From contig NZ_VUOK01000003.1 in the NCBI RefSeq assembly GCF_009806555.1, positions 496,001 to 560,000 on the forward strand: DNA of 64,000 nt, written 5' to 3'. Position numbers and translations under genes: made by a program. Below the pieces are notes generated by a model. The model searched no databases. It saw only the letters and a program-made list of their open reading frames with translations, and was not told where the DNA came from. Shown here one piece after another: positions 7,687 through 16,739 of this stretch. How positions within the stretch are numbered: the stretch's first letter is position 1; each line of letters opens with the position of its first letter. Source of the stretch: Methylobacterium sp. 2A. GTDB taxonomy: Bacteria > Pseudomonadota > Alphaproteobacteria > Rhizobiales > Beijerinckiaceae.

Positions 7687-8559
7687 CTATCGACCTGTCT
7701 TTTCGCGCCAGACCGGCGTCCCCTGGGACGGTGCGTCCTCAGGAAGGATGAAGCGGTCGACGCCGTGGGCGAAGCCGTCCGCGTCGTTGCTGTCGGTGAC
7801 GGCGCTGGCGGCGGCCTTCACGGCGTCCTCGGCGTTGCCCATCGCCACCGAGAAGCCGCTGCGCGCGAACATCGGGCGGTCATTGCCCGCATCTCCGAAG
7901 GTCGCGATCCGCTCGGGCGGGATGCCGAGATGCTGGCTCATCCAGGCGACGAACCGGCCCTTGTCGAGATCGGGCGGGGTGGCGTCGAGATAGTAGGGCT
8001 GCGAGCGGTGGATCGTGGCCCGGTCGGCCAGCGCCGCCCCGATCCGCGCCTCGCAATCCGCCAGATGGGCGTGGTTGCGGCTCACCCCGACGATCTTGGC
8101 GGCATCTCCCATGAGCGTGCCGAGGTCGGCCACCACCCGGGGCTCCGCGCCGATCGTGCGGCGTTCGAGATCGGTGTAGGGCCCGTGCGGATCGCGCAGG
8201 CACCATGCGCCTTTCGCGAACACCCAGACGTCGAGCCCTTCGGCGAGCATCCGCTCCAGGGTCTCCCGGGCGGCCGGCTCGGGAATCGTCCGCTCCTCGA
8301 TGGTCGACAGGTCGGGCCGGACCACGCCGGCGCCGTTGAACGCCCCCATCGGCAGGTCGAGGCCGAGTTCGGCCACGAGCCCGCGCAGCCCGACCGGCGG
8401 CCGGGCCGAGGCGATGCTGAAGCCGATCCCCGCGGCCCGAAGCCTTCCCACGGCCGCGACCGTGGCGGGCGTGAGGCGCTTGTCGGCGGTCACCAGGGTG
8501 CCGTCGACGTCCGAGATGACCAGGGCGATCCCCGTGGCCTTGCCGGATTGGGCTGTCAT
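7687..8559 (-). CDS. Cof-type HAD-superfamily phosphatase
   Basis: A 290-residue cytosolic hydrolase with all HAD motifs: DVDGTLV near the N-terminus (nucleophile and acid/base Asp), SIASARPP (motif II), a C2-type cap, DKGRFVAWM (Lys) and FGDAGND (motif IV). This is the Cof/sugar-phosphatase subfamily (phosphosugars or flavin precursors); the substrate cannot be read from sequence. It overlaps the upstream gluconokinase stop by four bases (ATGA), so the pair is translationally coupled and may share sugar-acid metabolism. Copy 2 of the MITE ends 14 bases beyond its stop. Confidence 0.85.
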   Translation of the reverse strand: MTAQSGKATGIALVISDVDGTLVTADKRLTPATVAAVGRLRAAGIGFSIASARPPVGLRGLVAELGLDLPMGAFNGAGVVRPDLSTIEERTIPEPAARETLERMLAEGLDVWVFAKGAWCLRDPHGPYTDLERRTIGAEPRVVADLGTLMGDAAKIVGVSRNHAHLADCEARIGAALADRATIHRSQPYYLDATPPDLDKGRFVAWMSQHLGIPPERIATFGDAGNDRPMFARSGFSVAMGNAEDAVKAAASAVTDSNDADGFAHGVDRFILPEDAPSQGTPVWREKTGR

Positions 8560-9116
8560 CGGCTCGCTCCGCTCTCCGCCTCGAGATGCGCCACGACGCG
8601 GTCCGCGATCAATGCGGGCGGGTCGGCGATCCCGACAATGATCGGGTGTTCGTCGGGGCCCGGGGGCTCCAGCGTGGCGAACTGGCTGTCGAGGAGGAGC
8701 GGCGACATGAAATGCCCGTGCCGCTCCGCGAGGCGCCCGGCGATCGGCGTCCTGTCCCCCTCCAGGTAGACGAGGCGCACCCGGCGGCTCCCGCGGGTCA
8801 GGATGTCCCGGTAGGCCCGGCGCAGGGCCGAGCACACCACCACGGCCGATTGTCCGGCCTCCAGCCTCGCCTGGATCCAGGCCGCGATCCGCGCCAGCCA
8901 GGGGGCGCGGTCCGCGTCGTCGAGGGCGTGCCCGGCATGCATCTTCGCCACGTTCTCCGGGCTGTGGAAGCTGTCGCCGTCGATGAAGATCCAGCCCAGC
9001 CGCTCGGCGATCAGCGCCGCGACGGTGCTCTTGCCCGATCCCGAGACGCCCATCACGATGAGCACCTGCGCGTCGGCGATCCGCCGTCCGACCCCGTGAG
9101 CCATCTGCTGGGACAT
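8556..9116 (-). CDS. gntK: Gluconokinase
   Basis: A 186-residue P-loop kinase that phosphorylates D-gluconate to 6-phosphogluconate. It shows the Walker A GVSGSGKST, then GDSFHSPENVAKM and ALDDADRAPWLARI, then the CSALRRAYRD block typical of GntK, and ends with a HFMSPLLLDSQF stretch (thermoresistant gluconokinase family). The ATG at 9116 is chosen over the upstream 9152 start because homologues begin close to the P-loop. It is the first gene of a two-gene unit with the HAD phosphatase. Confidence 0.88.
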   Translation of the reverse strand: MSQQMAHGVGRRIADAQVLIVMGVSGSGKSTVAALIAERLGWIFIDGDSFHSPENVAKMHAGHALDDADRAPWLARIAAWIQARLEAGQSAVVVCSALRRAYRDILTRGSRRVRLVYLEGDRTPIAGRLAERHGHFMSPLLLDSQFATLEPPGPDEHPIIVGIADPPALIADRVVAHLEAESGASR

Positions 9117-9288
9117 CGTCAGGCCCCCCACCTCCGAGGTGCCCCGGGGCACCGCGTGTCATCAATAGGACCGAAGGCCGGGATGGAAAGACCGGGGACG
9201 ACGCATCGCCGCCGCGGCAGCGCCGGAACTGCCCGCGTGGCCGCGCGTTCTCCTCGGGACGTCAGAACATTTCAGGAACAAATCGACC

Positions 9289-9564
9289 ATGTCCCAGTCG
9301 ACCGCGAAGTCAGCCTCGAAGTCGGACGCGAAGGCGCCGGAATCCGACCAGAATCCCAAAGCCGATCCCAAGGACGTGTCCAACCAGATCAAGGATCCCG
9401 ACCAGTGGACCACCGGGGGTGAGCCGATGACCGGCGCTCAGGCGTCCTATCTCAAGACCCTGTCGGAGGAGGCCAAGGAACCGAAGGCGTTCGACCCGGA
9501 CCTCGACAAGGCCGAAGCCTCGAAGCGGATCGATGATCTCCGGCACAAGGCCGGGCATGCCTGA
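9289..9564 (+). CDS. DUF3072-type small hydrophilic protein
   Basis: A 91-residue, highly charged protein with a Ser/Lys/Ala-rich N-terminal tail. The conserved core is NQIKDPDQWTTGGEPMTGAQASYLKTLSEEA, characteristic of the DUF3072 family. It has no signal peptide or membrane segment. Function is unknown; such proteins are often small stress-associated hydrophilins, which is only an analogy. It is followed after nine bases by a strong terminator-like hairpin, so it is probably monocistronic. Confidence 0.75.
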   Translation: MSQSTAKSASKSDAKAPESDQNPKADPKDVSNQIKDPDQWTTGGEPMTGAQASYLKTLSEEAKEPKAFDPDLDKAEASKRIDDLRHKAGHA

Positions 9565-9572
9565 CCGGTTGA

Positions 9573-9600
9573 GGGCGCACCCGGATCTGCGGGTGCGCCC
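9573..9600 (+). terminator. Terminator-like hairpin
   Basis: A perfect 10-base inverted repeat (GGGCGCACCC / GGGTGCGCCC) with an 8-base loop immediately after the DUF3072 gene. No clear T-run follows, as is usual in this GC-rich genome. Confidence 0.65.
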
Positions 9601-9747
9601 GATCGGGGAAAATTGTGCCGCTTATTCGTGGTGACCTTGGTTTCGAAGACTTGATTAAGACTGCAGCAATCGACCGGTGGTTAGAACCAATGACGGGCCG
9701 TGCTGCCATAGGGGGTGGCGTAGCGCGGTGAAAGGGCGGTTTCGACC

Positions 9748-9996
9748 ATGCATGAGCCGAGTTGCGACGGCGCTGGCAAGGATGCCGCCCAGTCCGAAGT
9801 CCCAGCCGGCGCGGGCAACGCCTGGATGGCCGGCACAGCTCGGTTCGCCCGCGACGCGCGCGGCTCGACGGCCATCGAATATGCGCTGATCGGCTCCCTG
9901 ATCTTCCTCGTCGCCGCCGGGAGCATCCGGATCTACGTCAGCCGGATGGGCGGGGTCTACAACCAGATCAGCACCGCGGTCGAACAGGGCAACTGA
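9748..9996 (+). CDS. Flp/Fap-type IVb pilin
   Basis: An 82-residue prepilin. The N-terminal leader (about residues 1-39) is followed by the Flp cleavage and assembly motif ARG-STAIEYALIGSLIFLVAA, in which the +5 Glu and the hydrophobic helix are conserved. Mature Flp subunits form tight-adherence (Tad) pili. The leader is longer than the usual 15-25 residues, so a start further in is possible (no good internal ATG except near residue 27). No tad/cpa secretion genes are adjacent, so this is an isolated pilin gene. Confidence 0.8.
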   Translation: MHEPSCDGAGKDAAQSEVPAGAGNAWMAGTARFARDARGSTAIEYALIGSLIFLVAAGSIRIYVSRMGGVYNQISTAVEQGN

Positions 9997-10432
9997 GCCG
10001 GTTCGCGACGGGGCTTGACCTCATCATCCCGATGCATCGGCGGCCCTGATCGCCAAGCCCGCCGCAAAGCCCGTCTCACCAAGGATCGCCGCCGCGACAC
10101 CTCACCGGAACGGGATCGCCGTGTGCCGGCGGTCGGCTCGCGGGGGTGGCGGCGGTACCCCGACCCCGGATCCGAACACGCCATCGTCCGCGCCCCCGGC
10201 AGAAGCCCGACCCATGCCGGTTCGCCCTGGGCCAATGCGACGGGCCGGCCCCTGATCGAAGACAGCCGGCGCGCGGCTATCCCCCGCAAAAGCCCCAATG
10301 CTGTCCGCCTGCCCCGAAAAAGCTGTGCTTAGCGAGGATGAAACGGCAACCTCGGCCGTCACGGGCGGAGTGTGGCTCACCCGCTACGGACACCCGGGCC
10401 GCCATCGGCTAGGCACGGGTTCGGCAATACCG
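9997..10432. other. Intergenic region without recognised gene
   Basis: About 436 bases between the pilin and the polysaccharide export gene. Short open frames occur on both strands but none has a ribosome binding site, a family motif or convincing composition. No strong hairpin or riboswitch motif was recognised. It presumably carries the promoter of the downstream gene. Confidence 0.35.
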
Positions 10433-11617
10433 ATGGACAACATCTGGATGCGAACTCTTCCCCTCGCCCTGCTCGCCACCATGGCGATGTCGGGCTGCAC
10501 GTACCTGCCTGCGGCGGGTCCGACGGCGAGTGCGATCCAGGCGGGCTCGGAGGTGGCCACCGCCGACGGCAGCCTGCTGGCGCGCTACGAGATCATCGAC
10601 GTCACCCCGGCGGTGATCGAGGCCCTGCGCGGGCGCCCGCTCGACAGCCTGCTCGCCTCCTTCGGCGACCACCGCCCGTCGGCCGAGCCGGTGATCGGCA
10701 TCGGCGACATGGTCTCGGTCTCGATCTGGGAAGCCGGCTCCGGCGGCCTGTTCTCCGGGCCGCTCGTGGCCGACCGCTTCTCGGCCGGTTCCAAGTCCGC
10801 CCTCATCCCCGAGCAGCCGGTCGGGCGCGACGGCGCCATCTCGGTGCCCTATGCCGGCCGGATCAAGGTCGACGGCCGCCGGCCCCAGGACGTCCAGGCG
10901 CTGATCGAGAACGAGCTCGCCGGCAAGGCGATCCAGCCGCAGGTGCTGGTCTCGGTCACCCGGCCGATCAGCCAGGCCGTGACGGTGACCGGCGAGGGTG
11001 CGGCCGGCGCCCGCCTGCCGCTGTCGGGCCACGGCGACCGCATCCTCGACGTCATCGCGGCCGCCGGCGGCAACCGCTCGCCGGTCAACGAGACCTTCGT
11101 GCGGCTCTCGCGCGGGTCGGTGACCGCGACCGTGCCGCTGACCACGGTGGTGTCGAACCCGCGGGAGAACATCTACCTGCGGCCCAATGACGTGCTGACG
11201 CTGGTGCGCGATCCGCAGACCTTCATCGCGGTGGGCGCGCTCGGCAACAGCACCGAGCTGCCGTTCCAGGCGGACGGGATCACGCTAGCGCAGGCTTTGG
11301 CCAAGGCGCGCGGCCTGTCGGACTTCGCCGCCGATCCGGCCGGGACCTTCATCTTCCGGTTCGAGCCGGCCAGCGTGGTGCGGCGGCTGAAGCCGGGCTC
11401 GAAGCTGCTCGGCACGCCGCTGGTTCCGGTGGTGTACCGGATCGACATGCGCGACCCGAACAGCCTGTTCGTGTCCCAGGCGTTCCGGATGCGCAACCGC
11501 GACCTGATCTACGTGTCGAACGCGCCGTTCACCGAGGTCTCGAAGGTGCTCTCCGCCTTCAGCGGCGTCACCGGCCCGATCTCGTCGGTCGCCACGGCCT
11601 ACTATTACGCGAAGTAA
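10433..11617 (+). CDS. Polysaccharide export lipoprotein (Wza/OPX family)
   Basis: About 394 residues from the ATG at 10433 (10448 is also possible). The N-terminus is a lipoprotein signal with lipobox MAMSGC. A polysaccharide-export domain follows (about 75-190: VIGIGDMVSVSIWEAG..., VSVPYAGRIKVDGR, ENELAGKAIQPQVLVSV), then two SLBB-type segments (VTVTGEGAAGARLPLSG... and IYLRPNDVLTL...AVGALGNSTELPF). OPX proteins form the outer-membrane exit for capsule or exopolysaccharide. No Wzc, Wzx/Wzy or glycosyltransferase genes are next to it, so it is an orphan at this locus. Confidence 0.88.
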   Translation: MDNIWMRTLPLALLATMAMSGCTYLPAAGPTASAIQAGSEVATADGSLLARYEIIDVTPAVIEALRGRPLDSLLASFGDHRPSAEPVIGIGDMVSVSIWEAGSGGLFSGPLVADRFSAGSKSALIPEQPVGRDGAISVPYAGRIKVDGRRPQDVQALIENELAGKAIQPQVLVSVTRPISQAVTVTGEGAAGARLPLSGHGDRILDVIAAAGGNRSPVNETFVRLSRGSVTATVPLTTVVSNPRENIYLRPNDVLTLVRDPQTFIAVGALGNSTELPFQADGITLAQALAKARGLSDFAADPAGTFIFRFEPASVVRRLKPGSKLLGTPLVPVVYRIDMRDPNSLFVSQAFRMRNRDLIYVSNAPFTEVSKVLSAFSGVTGPISSVATAYYYAK

Positions 11618-11767
11618 AGACGGGACGACGGCCGACAGGGCGCGGAAAAAAATCGCGTTTCCCCGCGTCCTCGCGTAAGGGCATCGGGTGCGGTGCGGAA
11701 ATGCGGCGCGGATGCCGCATGCCTTCCGCCTGTGGTCGCCGCGCGCAAGGATGCCTAGAAGAGCCCG

Positions 11768-12904
11768 ATGAAGATCGGACGCGTCGTCCCCGCCAGCGGG
11801 CCGTTCCGGCCCGCGCTGATATCCTTGAGCCTGTGTGTCGCGCTCCTCCCGGCCGTGCCGGCGAAGGCCGATGTGGTGATCGGCGTCGCGGTCCCGCGCT
11901 CGGGTCCCTATGTGGCGGTGGGCGAGCAGGTGCTGCGCGGCGTCGAGGCCGCGGCGCGGGACGCCAACGCCATGGGCGGCCTCGACGGCCAGCCCGTGAC
12001 GCTCGACGTGCAGGACGATGCCTGCGACTCGAACACCGCGACCGCGGTGGCCAACCACTTCGTGCGCGGGAACGTGCGTCTCGTCGTCGGGCATGTCTGC
12101 TCGAACGCCTCGATCGCGGCCTCCGACATCTACGCCCAGAACGGCATGGTGATGATCACCGCGGCCTCGGTGGCGGCCCGGCTCACCGACCGGGGGCTGC
12201 CGACCGTGTTCCGGGTCTGCGGGCGCGACGACGATCAGGCCCGCCTGTCGGCCGCCGTGCTGGCCGAGCGGTTCCGCGACCGCAAGATCGCGCTGATCCA
12301 GGACCAGACCCCGGCCTCGCGGGCGCTCGCCGCCGCCACCAAGGACAATCTCAACCGGATCGGGGTCAACGAGGCGCTGTCGCTCTCGTTCTCGCCGAGC
12401 GACGCCGACGATGCCGCCCTGGCCGACCGCCTCAAGGGCGCGGGGATCGATGTGGTGTATTACGGCGGCGACGCCAGCGAGATGGGGCGCCTCGTGAAGA
12501 TCGCCGCCGATCGGGGGTTTCGCCCGCAATGGTTCGGCACTTCGGCCATCGCGACGTCGGACTTCGCCAAGATCGCGGGCCCCGCGAGCAACGGCGTGCT
12601 GATGACCTTCTACCTCGATCCGAGCCGTCAGCCGGCCGCCGCCAACGTGGTGAAGGCCTTCAAGGCCGAGGGCGTCGACCCGACCGGCTCGACGATCTAC
12701 GGCTACGCGGCCATGCAGGCCCTGGTGGCGGCCGGCAATTTCGCGCATTCGGCCGAGCCGAAGCCGATCGCGCAGGCGCTGCACACGGAACGGTTCGACC
12801 TCGTGCTCGGCACGGTCGGATTCGACGCCAAGGGCGACGTCACCGCGCAGGGCTACGTGCTCTACGTGTGGAAGGACGGGAGCTTTACGCCGGCGGGGAA
12901 GTGA
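11768..12904 (+). CDS. Branched-chain amino acid-type ABC transporter substrate-binding protein
   Basis: A 378-residue exported type I periplasmic binding protein (LivJ/LivK family). The signal peptide ends near residue 34 (AKA-D). The mature protein begins VVIGVAVPRSGPYVAVGEQVLRGVEAAARDAN, and the paired VVGHVCSNASIAASDIY and MITAAS blocks line the ligand cleft. Cys residues (DDACDS, GHVCSN) suggest a disulfide. Livs bind Leu/Ile/Val, but many relatives bind amides, ureas or aromatic acids, so the ligand is not assignable. No LivHMGF genes are adjacent; it must use membrane components encoded elsewhere. Confidence 0.87.
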   Translation: MKIGRVVPASGPFRPALISLSLCVALLPAVPAKADVVIGVAVPRSGPYVAVGEQVLRGVEAAARDANAMGGLDGQPVTLDVQDDACDSNTATAVANHFVRGNVRLVVGHVCSNASIAASDIYAQNGMVMITAASVAARLTDRGLPTVFRVCGRDDDQARLSAAVLAERFRDRKIALIQDQTPASRALAAATKDNLNRIGVNEALSLSFSPSDADDAALADRLKGAGIDVVYYGGDASEMGRLVKIAADRGFRPQWFGTSAIATSDFAKIAGPASNGVLMTFYLDPSRQPAAANVVKAFKAEGVDPTGSTIYGYAAMQALVAAGNFAHSAEPKPIAQALHTERFDLVLGTVGFDAKGDVTAQGYVLYVWKDGSFTPAGK

Positions 12905-13000
12905 GGCGTTTCGCGCGGCTCCGAGCCGATATGTGGCCGGAGATGTCGCTCTGCCTGGACCGACGTTGACCTCCGGCATTCGCCGAGCTCAGATCCGGCG

Positions 13001-13540
13001 ATGGATTTCGGCGGAATCACAATCCGGTGCGCCGTGTCGAGCGACGCGGCCACGGTCGCATCCCTTCACACGGCCAGCTGGCGCGACGCCTATGCGACGG
13101 TCCTGGATCCGACTTACCTCGCCGGGCCGATCGCGGACGAGCGTCGTTTATTTTGGTCGGATCGTCTCGGACGCCCGGACCCACGCAGAACGATCCTCCT
13201 CGCGGAAACGACGGACGCGACCGCGCTCGGCTTCGGATGCGTCTATCGCGACCGCGATCCGGTCTGGGGCAGTCTGATCGATAACCTGCACGTCCTCCCG
13301 CGGATGCGCGGGAGGCGGATCGGGGCGTATCTCATGACGGCACTCGCAGGCTGCGTCGAACCAGAGGCGGACCTGAAAGGGCTCCACCTCTGGGTGTACG
13401 AGGCCAATGCAGCGGCATTGCGCTTCTACCTTCGCCTGGGGGGCGAAGTCGTGGAACGCGGCGCGTCGCAAATGGCCGCCTCGAGAGGTGCGGCGATCCT
13501 GCGCGTCTTCTGGCCGGACATGGCAGTGCTGGCGGCCTGA
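13001..13540 (+). CDS. GNAT-family N-acetyltransferase
   Basis: A 179-residue cytosolic acetyltransferase. The N-terminal IRCAVSSDAATVASLHTASWRDAY block and the acetyl-CoA-binding motif A (IDNLHVLPRMRGRRIGAYLM) are clear, followed by LWVYEANAAALRFYLRLGG. This is the RimI/YhbS-like general type; the acceptor substrate is unknown. It stands alone, 96 bases after the binding-protein gene, and is followed by a family R repeat. Confidence 0.8.
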   Translation: MDFGGITIRCAVSSDAATVASLHTASWRDAYATVLDPTYLAGPIADERRLFWSDRLGRPDPRRTILLAETTDATALGFGCVYRDRDPVWGSLIDNLHVLPRMRGRRIGAYLMTALAGCVEPEADLKGLHLWVYEANAAALRFYLRLGGEVVERGASQMAASRGAAILRVFWPDMAVLAA

Positions 13541-13595
13541 TCGGGTTGAGCCTGTTCGACGGGAGCAAAGTGTTCCGCCTCGCGCTGGCGGATCA

Positions 13596-13708
13596 GGTCA
13601 TGGTTTCGAAAGGTCGAGACCTGTCGCGGGTCCAGGGTAGAGCCCTGGTGACTCTCTCAGGGCTCTGCCCTGAGAACCCGCCAAAGGGCGAAGCCCTTTG
13701 GAAACCCA
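13596..13708 (+). repeat. Dispersed intergenic repeat, family R, copy 2
   Basis: A multi-hairpin unit: GGTCATGGTTTCGAAAGGTCGAGACC at the left, AGGGCTCTGCCCT in the middle, and CCAAAGGGCGAAGCCCTTTGG at the right. It lies between the convergent GNAT and carbonic anhydrase genes and could act as a bidirectional terminator. Confidence 0.7.
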
Positions 13709-13730
13709 GGCTTTCAGGGCGAGCAGGCTC

Positions 13731-14348
13731 TCAGGGTATCGACGGCGATGCGGTCGGGCGTCCCGCTTCGCTGGCGGCCGGCACCTCTTCCAGGCGCCCC
13801 GTGGCGACATCGTAGACGAAGCCGAAGATCGGGATGAAGGCCGGGACCAGGGGATGCGCCCGGATCCGTCGGACGTCGCTGGCGACGCTGCCCAACCGGT
13901 CGGAGATCGTCAGCCAGTCGATCGTGCGGCCGGCCGGCGAGCCGCCGCCGTGACGGGGATTCGACCACGTGGTTCCGTCGAACTGCGCCGTCTCCAGGTT
14001 GTCCTCCAGGAGATCGCCGATCACCGCGTCGGTGAACAGCTCCATGCCGCAATTCGTGTGGTGGATCACGAACCACGTCGTCGTGCCGAGCAGCTTGTGC
14101 GAGATTACCAGCGAGCGGATGGCGTCGTCGCTGGCCCGGCCACCGGCATTGCGGATGACGTGGGCATCACCCTCGGCCAGGCCGGCATATTTCGCCGGAT
14201 CGAGCCGCGCATCCATGCAGGTGAGGATGGCGAAGCGCCGGGCAGGCGGAAGGGCGAGGCCACCCTTGTCGAACCCCGCGGCATAGCGGGCATTCGCGCC
14301 GAGCACCGCGTCGTAGACCGCGCGGCCGCTTTCAGTCGTGTCGGGCAT
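13731..14348 (-). CDS. Beta-class carbonic anhydrase
   Basis: A 205-residue enzyme interconverting CO2 and bicarbonate. Zinc ligands are visible as Cys44 in CMDAR (with the Asp46-Arg48 dyad) and His97-x-x-Cys100 in HHTNC. The length suits the smaller beta-CA subgroup. Strong ribosome binding site CAGGAGGA before the ATG. The gene overlaps the preceding small frame by 17 bases and lies in line with the O-acetylhomoserine sulfhydrylase-type gene, so all three may be one operon. In a serine-cycle organism bicarbonate is the substrate of PEP carboxylase, which is a reason to keep it in mind, though the genes are not linked. Confidence 0.9.
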   Translation of the reverse strand: MPDTTESGRAVYDAVLGANARYAAGFDKGGLALPPARRFAILTCMDARLDPAKYAGLAEGDAHVIRNAGGRASDDAIRSLVISHKLLGTTTWFVIHHTNCGMELFTDAVIGDLLEDNLETAQFDGTTWSNPRHGGGSPAGRTIDWLTISDRLGSVASDVRRIRAHPLVPAFIPIFGFVYDVATGRLEEVPAASEAGRPTASPSIP

Positions 14349-14520
14349 GCGCCGTCCTCCTGTAGCAGACGGCCAGGATCACCAGGGAGGCGGCGAGGTC
14401 CGGGCAGGCGAGGGCGCCGCCATCGATCATCGGGAAGGGCGGGATCCGGTCATCGGAGGCGGACGGCTCGGGATGCGGCGCGGCCGTCCGGGCGATGAGG
14501 CGCCGAAGGAGAGTGCGCAT
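14332..14520 (-). CDS. Small hypothetical protein between metZ-type gene and carbonic anhydrase
   Basis: A 62-residue frame whose ATG lies two bases after the upstream gene's stop and whose 3' end overlaps the carbonic anhydrase start by 17 bases. The N-terminus is basic ([12 protein letters not shown]), the middle Pro/Ser-rich, and there is a short hydrophobic stretch near the end (ASLVILAVC). I recognise no family. The tight packing favours a real coupled gene, but it could be a chance frame. Confidence 0.4.
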   Translation of the reverse strand: MRTLLRRLIARTAAPHPEPSASDDRIPPFPMIDGGALACPDLAASLVILAVCYRRTAHARHD

Positions 14521-14522
14521 GG

Positions 14523-15845
14523 TCAGGCCGCCTGGGCGAGACCGCCGGCCGCCGCCAGCGCCTGATCGAGATCCGCCAGGATGTCGTCGAGATGCTCGAT
14601 GCCGACGGAGAGGCGGACATACCCGTCGGAGACGCCCGTGGCGTGCAGCGCCTCCGGGCCGAGCTGGGAATGGGTCGTGCTCGCCGGGTGGATCGCGAGG
14701 CTGCGCGCATCGCCGATATTGGCCACGTGGTAGAACAGCCGCAGGGCATCGATGAACCGCCGCCCCGCCGCGCGGCCCGCCGCCAGTTCGAACCCGACCA
14801 AGCCGCCATAGCCGCCGGTCAGGACCCGGTCGGCCCGTTCGCGGGCCTCGCCGCTCTGGAGGGCCGGGTGGATCACCCGCGCGACCTCGGGCCTGCCCTG
14901 CAGCCATTCCGCCACGCTCTGTGCGTTGCGGCTGTGGCGCTCGATGCGCAGCGGCAGCGTCTCCAGGCCCTGGAGCGTCAGGAAGGCGTTGAGCGGCGAT
15001 ACCGCCGGCCCGAGATCGCGCAGGAGCCGCACCCGGGCGCGCAGCACGTAGGCGACCGGCCCGATCGGCTGGGCGGCTTCCGTCCAGATCGCGCCGTGAT
15101 AGCTCGCGTCGGGCGTGTTCAGGGCCGGCTGGCGCCCGGGATGGGCTGCCCAATCGAAGGTCCCGCCGTCGATGATCGCCCCGCCGATCGCGATGCCGTG
15201 GCCGGCGATGTACTTCGTCGTCGAGTAGACCACCACGGCCGCGCCGTGGTCGAACGGCCGGGCGATCAGCGGCGCCGCGGTGTTGTCGACGATGAGCGGG
15301 ATGCCGAGCGGACGGCCGATCTCCGCCACCTCGCGGATCGGGAAGACCGCGAGCTTCGGGTTCGGCAGGGTCTCGGCGTAATAGGCCCGGGTCCGGTCAT
15401 CGGTCGCCCGGGCGAAGGAAGCCGGATCGGCCGGATCGACGAAGCGGGTCTCGATGCCCTGCTCGGCCAGGGTGTTGGCGAACAGGTTCCAGGTGCCGCC
15501 GTAGAGATCGGTCGAGGAGACGATGTTGTCGCCGGCCCGCGCGAGGTTCTGCACGGCAAGCGCGGAGGCCGCCTGACCGGAGGCCAGGGCGAGGGCGGCC
15601 GCGCCGCCTTCGAGGGCCGCGAGGCGCTGCTCCAGCACATCCACCGTCGGGTTGGTGACCCGCGTGTAGATGTTGCCGAGCTCCTTCAGGGCGAACAGGC
15701 TCTCGGCGTGGTCGGTGTCGCGGAACTGGTACGAGGTGGTCTGGTGGATCGGCACCGCCACGGAGCCGCTCGTCGGGTCGGCCCGCCAGCCGGCATGGAG
15801 GGCGAGCGTTTCCGGTCTCGCGTGGGACAGATCCTGGCTCGGCAT
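14523..15845 (-). CDS. O-acetylhomoserine/O-succinylhomoserine sulfhydrylase-type enzyme
   Basis: A 440-residue PLP enzyme of the Cys/Met metabolism family (gamma-family). The start at 15845 has AGGGAG upstream. Key blocks are IHQTTSYQF, YTRVTNPT, LEGGAAALALASGQAA, DLYGGTWNLF, VDNTAAPLIARP, and the PLP lysine in YSTTKYIAGHG; the C-terminal HPASTTHSQL is typical of O-acetylhomoserine aminocarboxypropyltransferases. It makes homocysteine (or methionine, with methanethiol) from O-acetylhomoserine. No SAM-II riboswitch sequence could be recognised in the 185-base leader. Confidence 0.9.
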   Translation of the reverse strand: MPSQDLSHARPETLALHAGWRADPTSGSVAVPIHQTTSYQFRDTDHAESLFALKELGNIYTRVTNPTVDVLEQRLAALEGGAAALALASGQAASALAVQNLARAGDNIVSSTDLYGGTWNLFANTLAEQGIETRFVDPADPASFARATDDRTRAYYAETLPNPKLAVFPIREVAEIGRPLGIPLIVDNTAAPLIARPFDHGAAVVVYSTTKYIAGHGIAIGGAIIDGGTFDWAAHPGRQPALNTPDASYHGAIWTEAAQPIGPVAYVLRARVRLLRDLGPAVSPLNAFLTLQGLETLPLRIERHSRNAQSVAEWLQGRPEVARVIHPALQSGEARERADRVLTGGYGGLVGFELAAGRAAGRRFIDALRLFYHVANIGDARSLAIHPASTTHSQLGPEALHATGVSDGYVRLSVGIEHLDDILADLDQALAAAGGLAQAA

Positions 15846-16030
15846 GGTGCACGTCTCCCTGCGGAGCGCCGCCCGAGGCGCCCATGCAGGGATCTTTCGG
15901 CGGGGCCGAACGACAATCAAGGAAACCGGAATTCGTATTTTCCGGCGCCCACGGGCACCTCATCCCCGCGGCGCGCACCCGAGAGAAGATGCCGGTTCCC
16001 GGCCGATCCGCGCCTCGCGAATCGGCCCGT

Positions 16031-16597
16031 TCAGGCCTCCGCCGCGTCCACCTCCGCCCCGCGCCCCAGCCCCCGCAGCAGCTCGGCGAGGTGTGGGCGC
16101 ACCTGCAACTGCAGGGCGTGAAGTTGCCGCACTGCCTCGCTCAACCGCCCCTTCCGGCCGAGCTGCGCGTCCGCGAATCCGATCATCCGGGCGTTGGGCC
16201 AGGCGGGCTCGCGCAGGGCATGAAGCCGCGCCACCAGGGCGTCGGCCGGAGCCTCCGGCTCGGCCTGCGCGAACAGCATCAGCAGCGCCGCGGTGGAGCG
16301 CGACAGGCCGTAATGGCAATGCACCAGCAGATGCGCCGCCCCGTCGAGCTGCCGGCCGAAGGCGAGGATCGCCGCGACATCTTCGGGCTCGGGCGGCACG
16401 AGGCCGTCGCCGGGCCCGAGGCAATCGTGGAAGCGCAAAGTCGTGCGGGTATGGTCGCCATAGGCCGCGAAGGCCTCGGGCTCGGGCGTGCCGGGATCGA
16501 GCAGCGACAGGACGTGGCTGACGCCGCGCGTCCCGTGGCCGGCCAGTTCCTCCAGGCCGCAGACGGTATGCAGGGTGACGGAGGGCGTGGGTTGCAT
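16031..16597 (-). CDS. Dual-specificity/tyrosine phosphatase-like protein
   Basis: A 188-residue cytosolic protein with the signature HCHYGLSRS: nucleophile Cys94 and Arg100 of the CX5R loop. A candidate general acid is Asp58 in LRFHDC. The family is the small bacterial protein-tyrosine phosphatase group that acts on phosphotyrosine or phosphoinositide-like substrates. The C-terminal third is Leu/Arg-rich and helical. It is monocistronic, divergent from the TRAP-type binding protein. The physiological substrate cannot be inferred from context. Confidence 0.8.
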   Translation of the reverse strand: MQPTPSVTLHTVCGLEELAGHGTRGVSHVLSLLDPGTPEPEAFAAYGDHTRTTLRFHDCLGPGDGLVPPEPEDVAAILAFGRQLDGAAHLLVHCHYGLSRSTAALLMLFAQAEPEAPADALVARLHALREPAWPNARMIGFADAQLGRKGRLSEAVRQLHALQLQVRPHLAELLRGLGRGAEVDAAEA

Positions 16598-16739
16598 CCC
16601 CCGCGCCTAGCACGCGTCATCGCGGGTTTCGAGCCGCGACGGAACTGCCGCCGCCGCCCGCGGCTTTCGAGAACCGGTGCGGACATGCTAGCTGCGGCCG
16701 GCGAATCCGCGCCGGACGGAACTCACACGCTCGGACGAG

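Noticed and set aside
15846..16030. SAM-II type riboswitch upstream of the O-acetylhomoserine sulfhydrylase gene
   Set aside because: Such leaders are common for this gene class in alphaproteobacteria, but the conserved pseudoknot sequence could not be found; only short GC hairpins are present.
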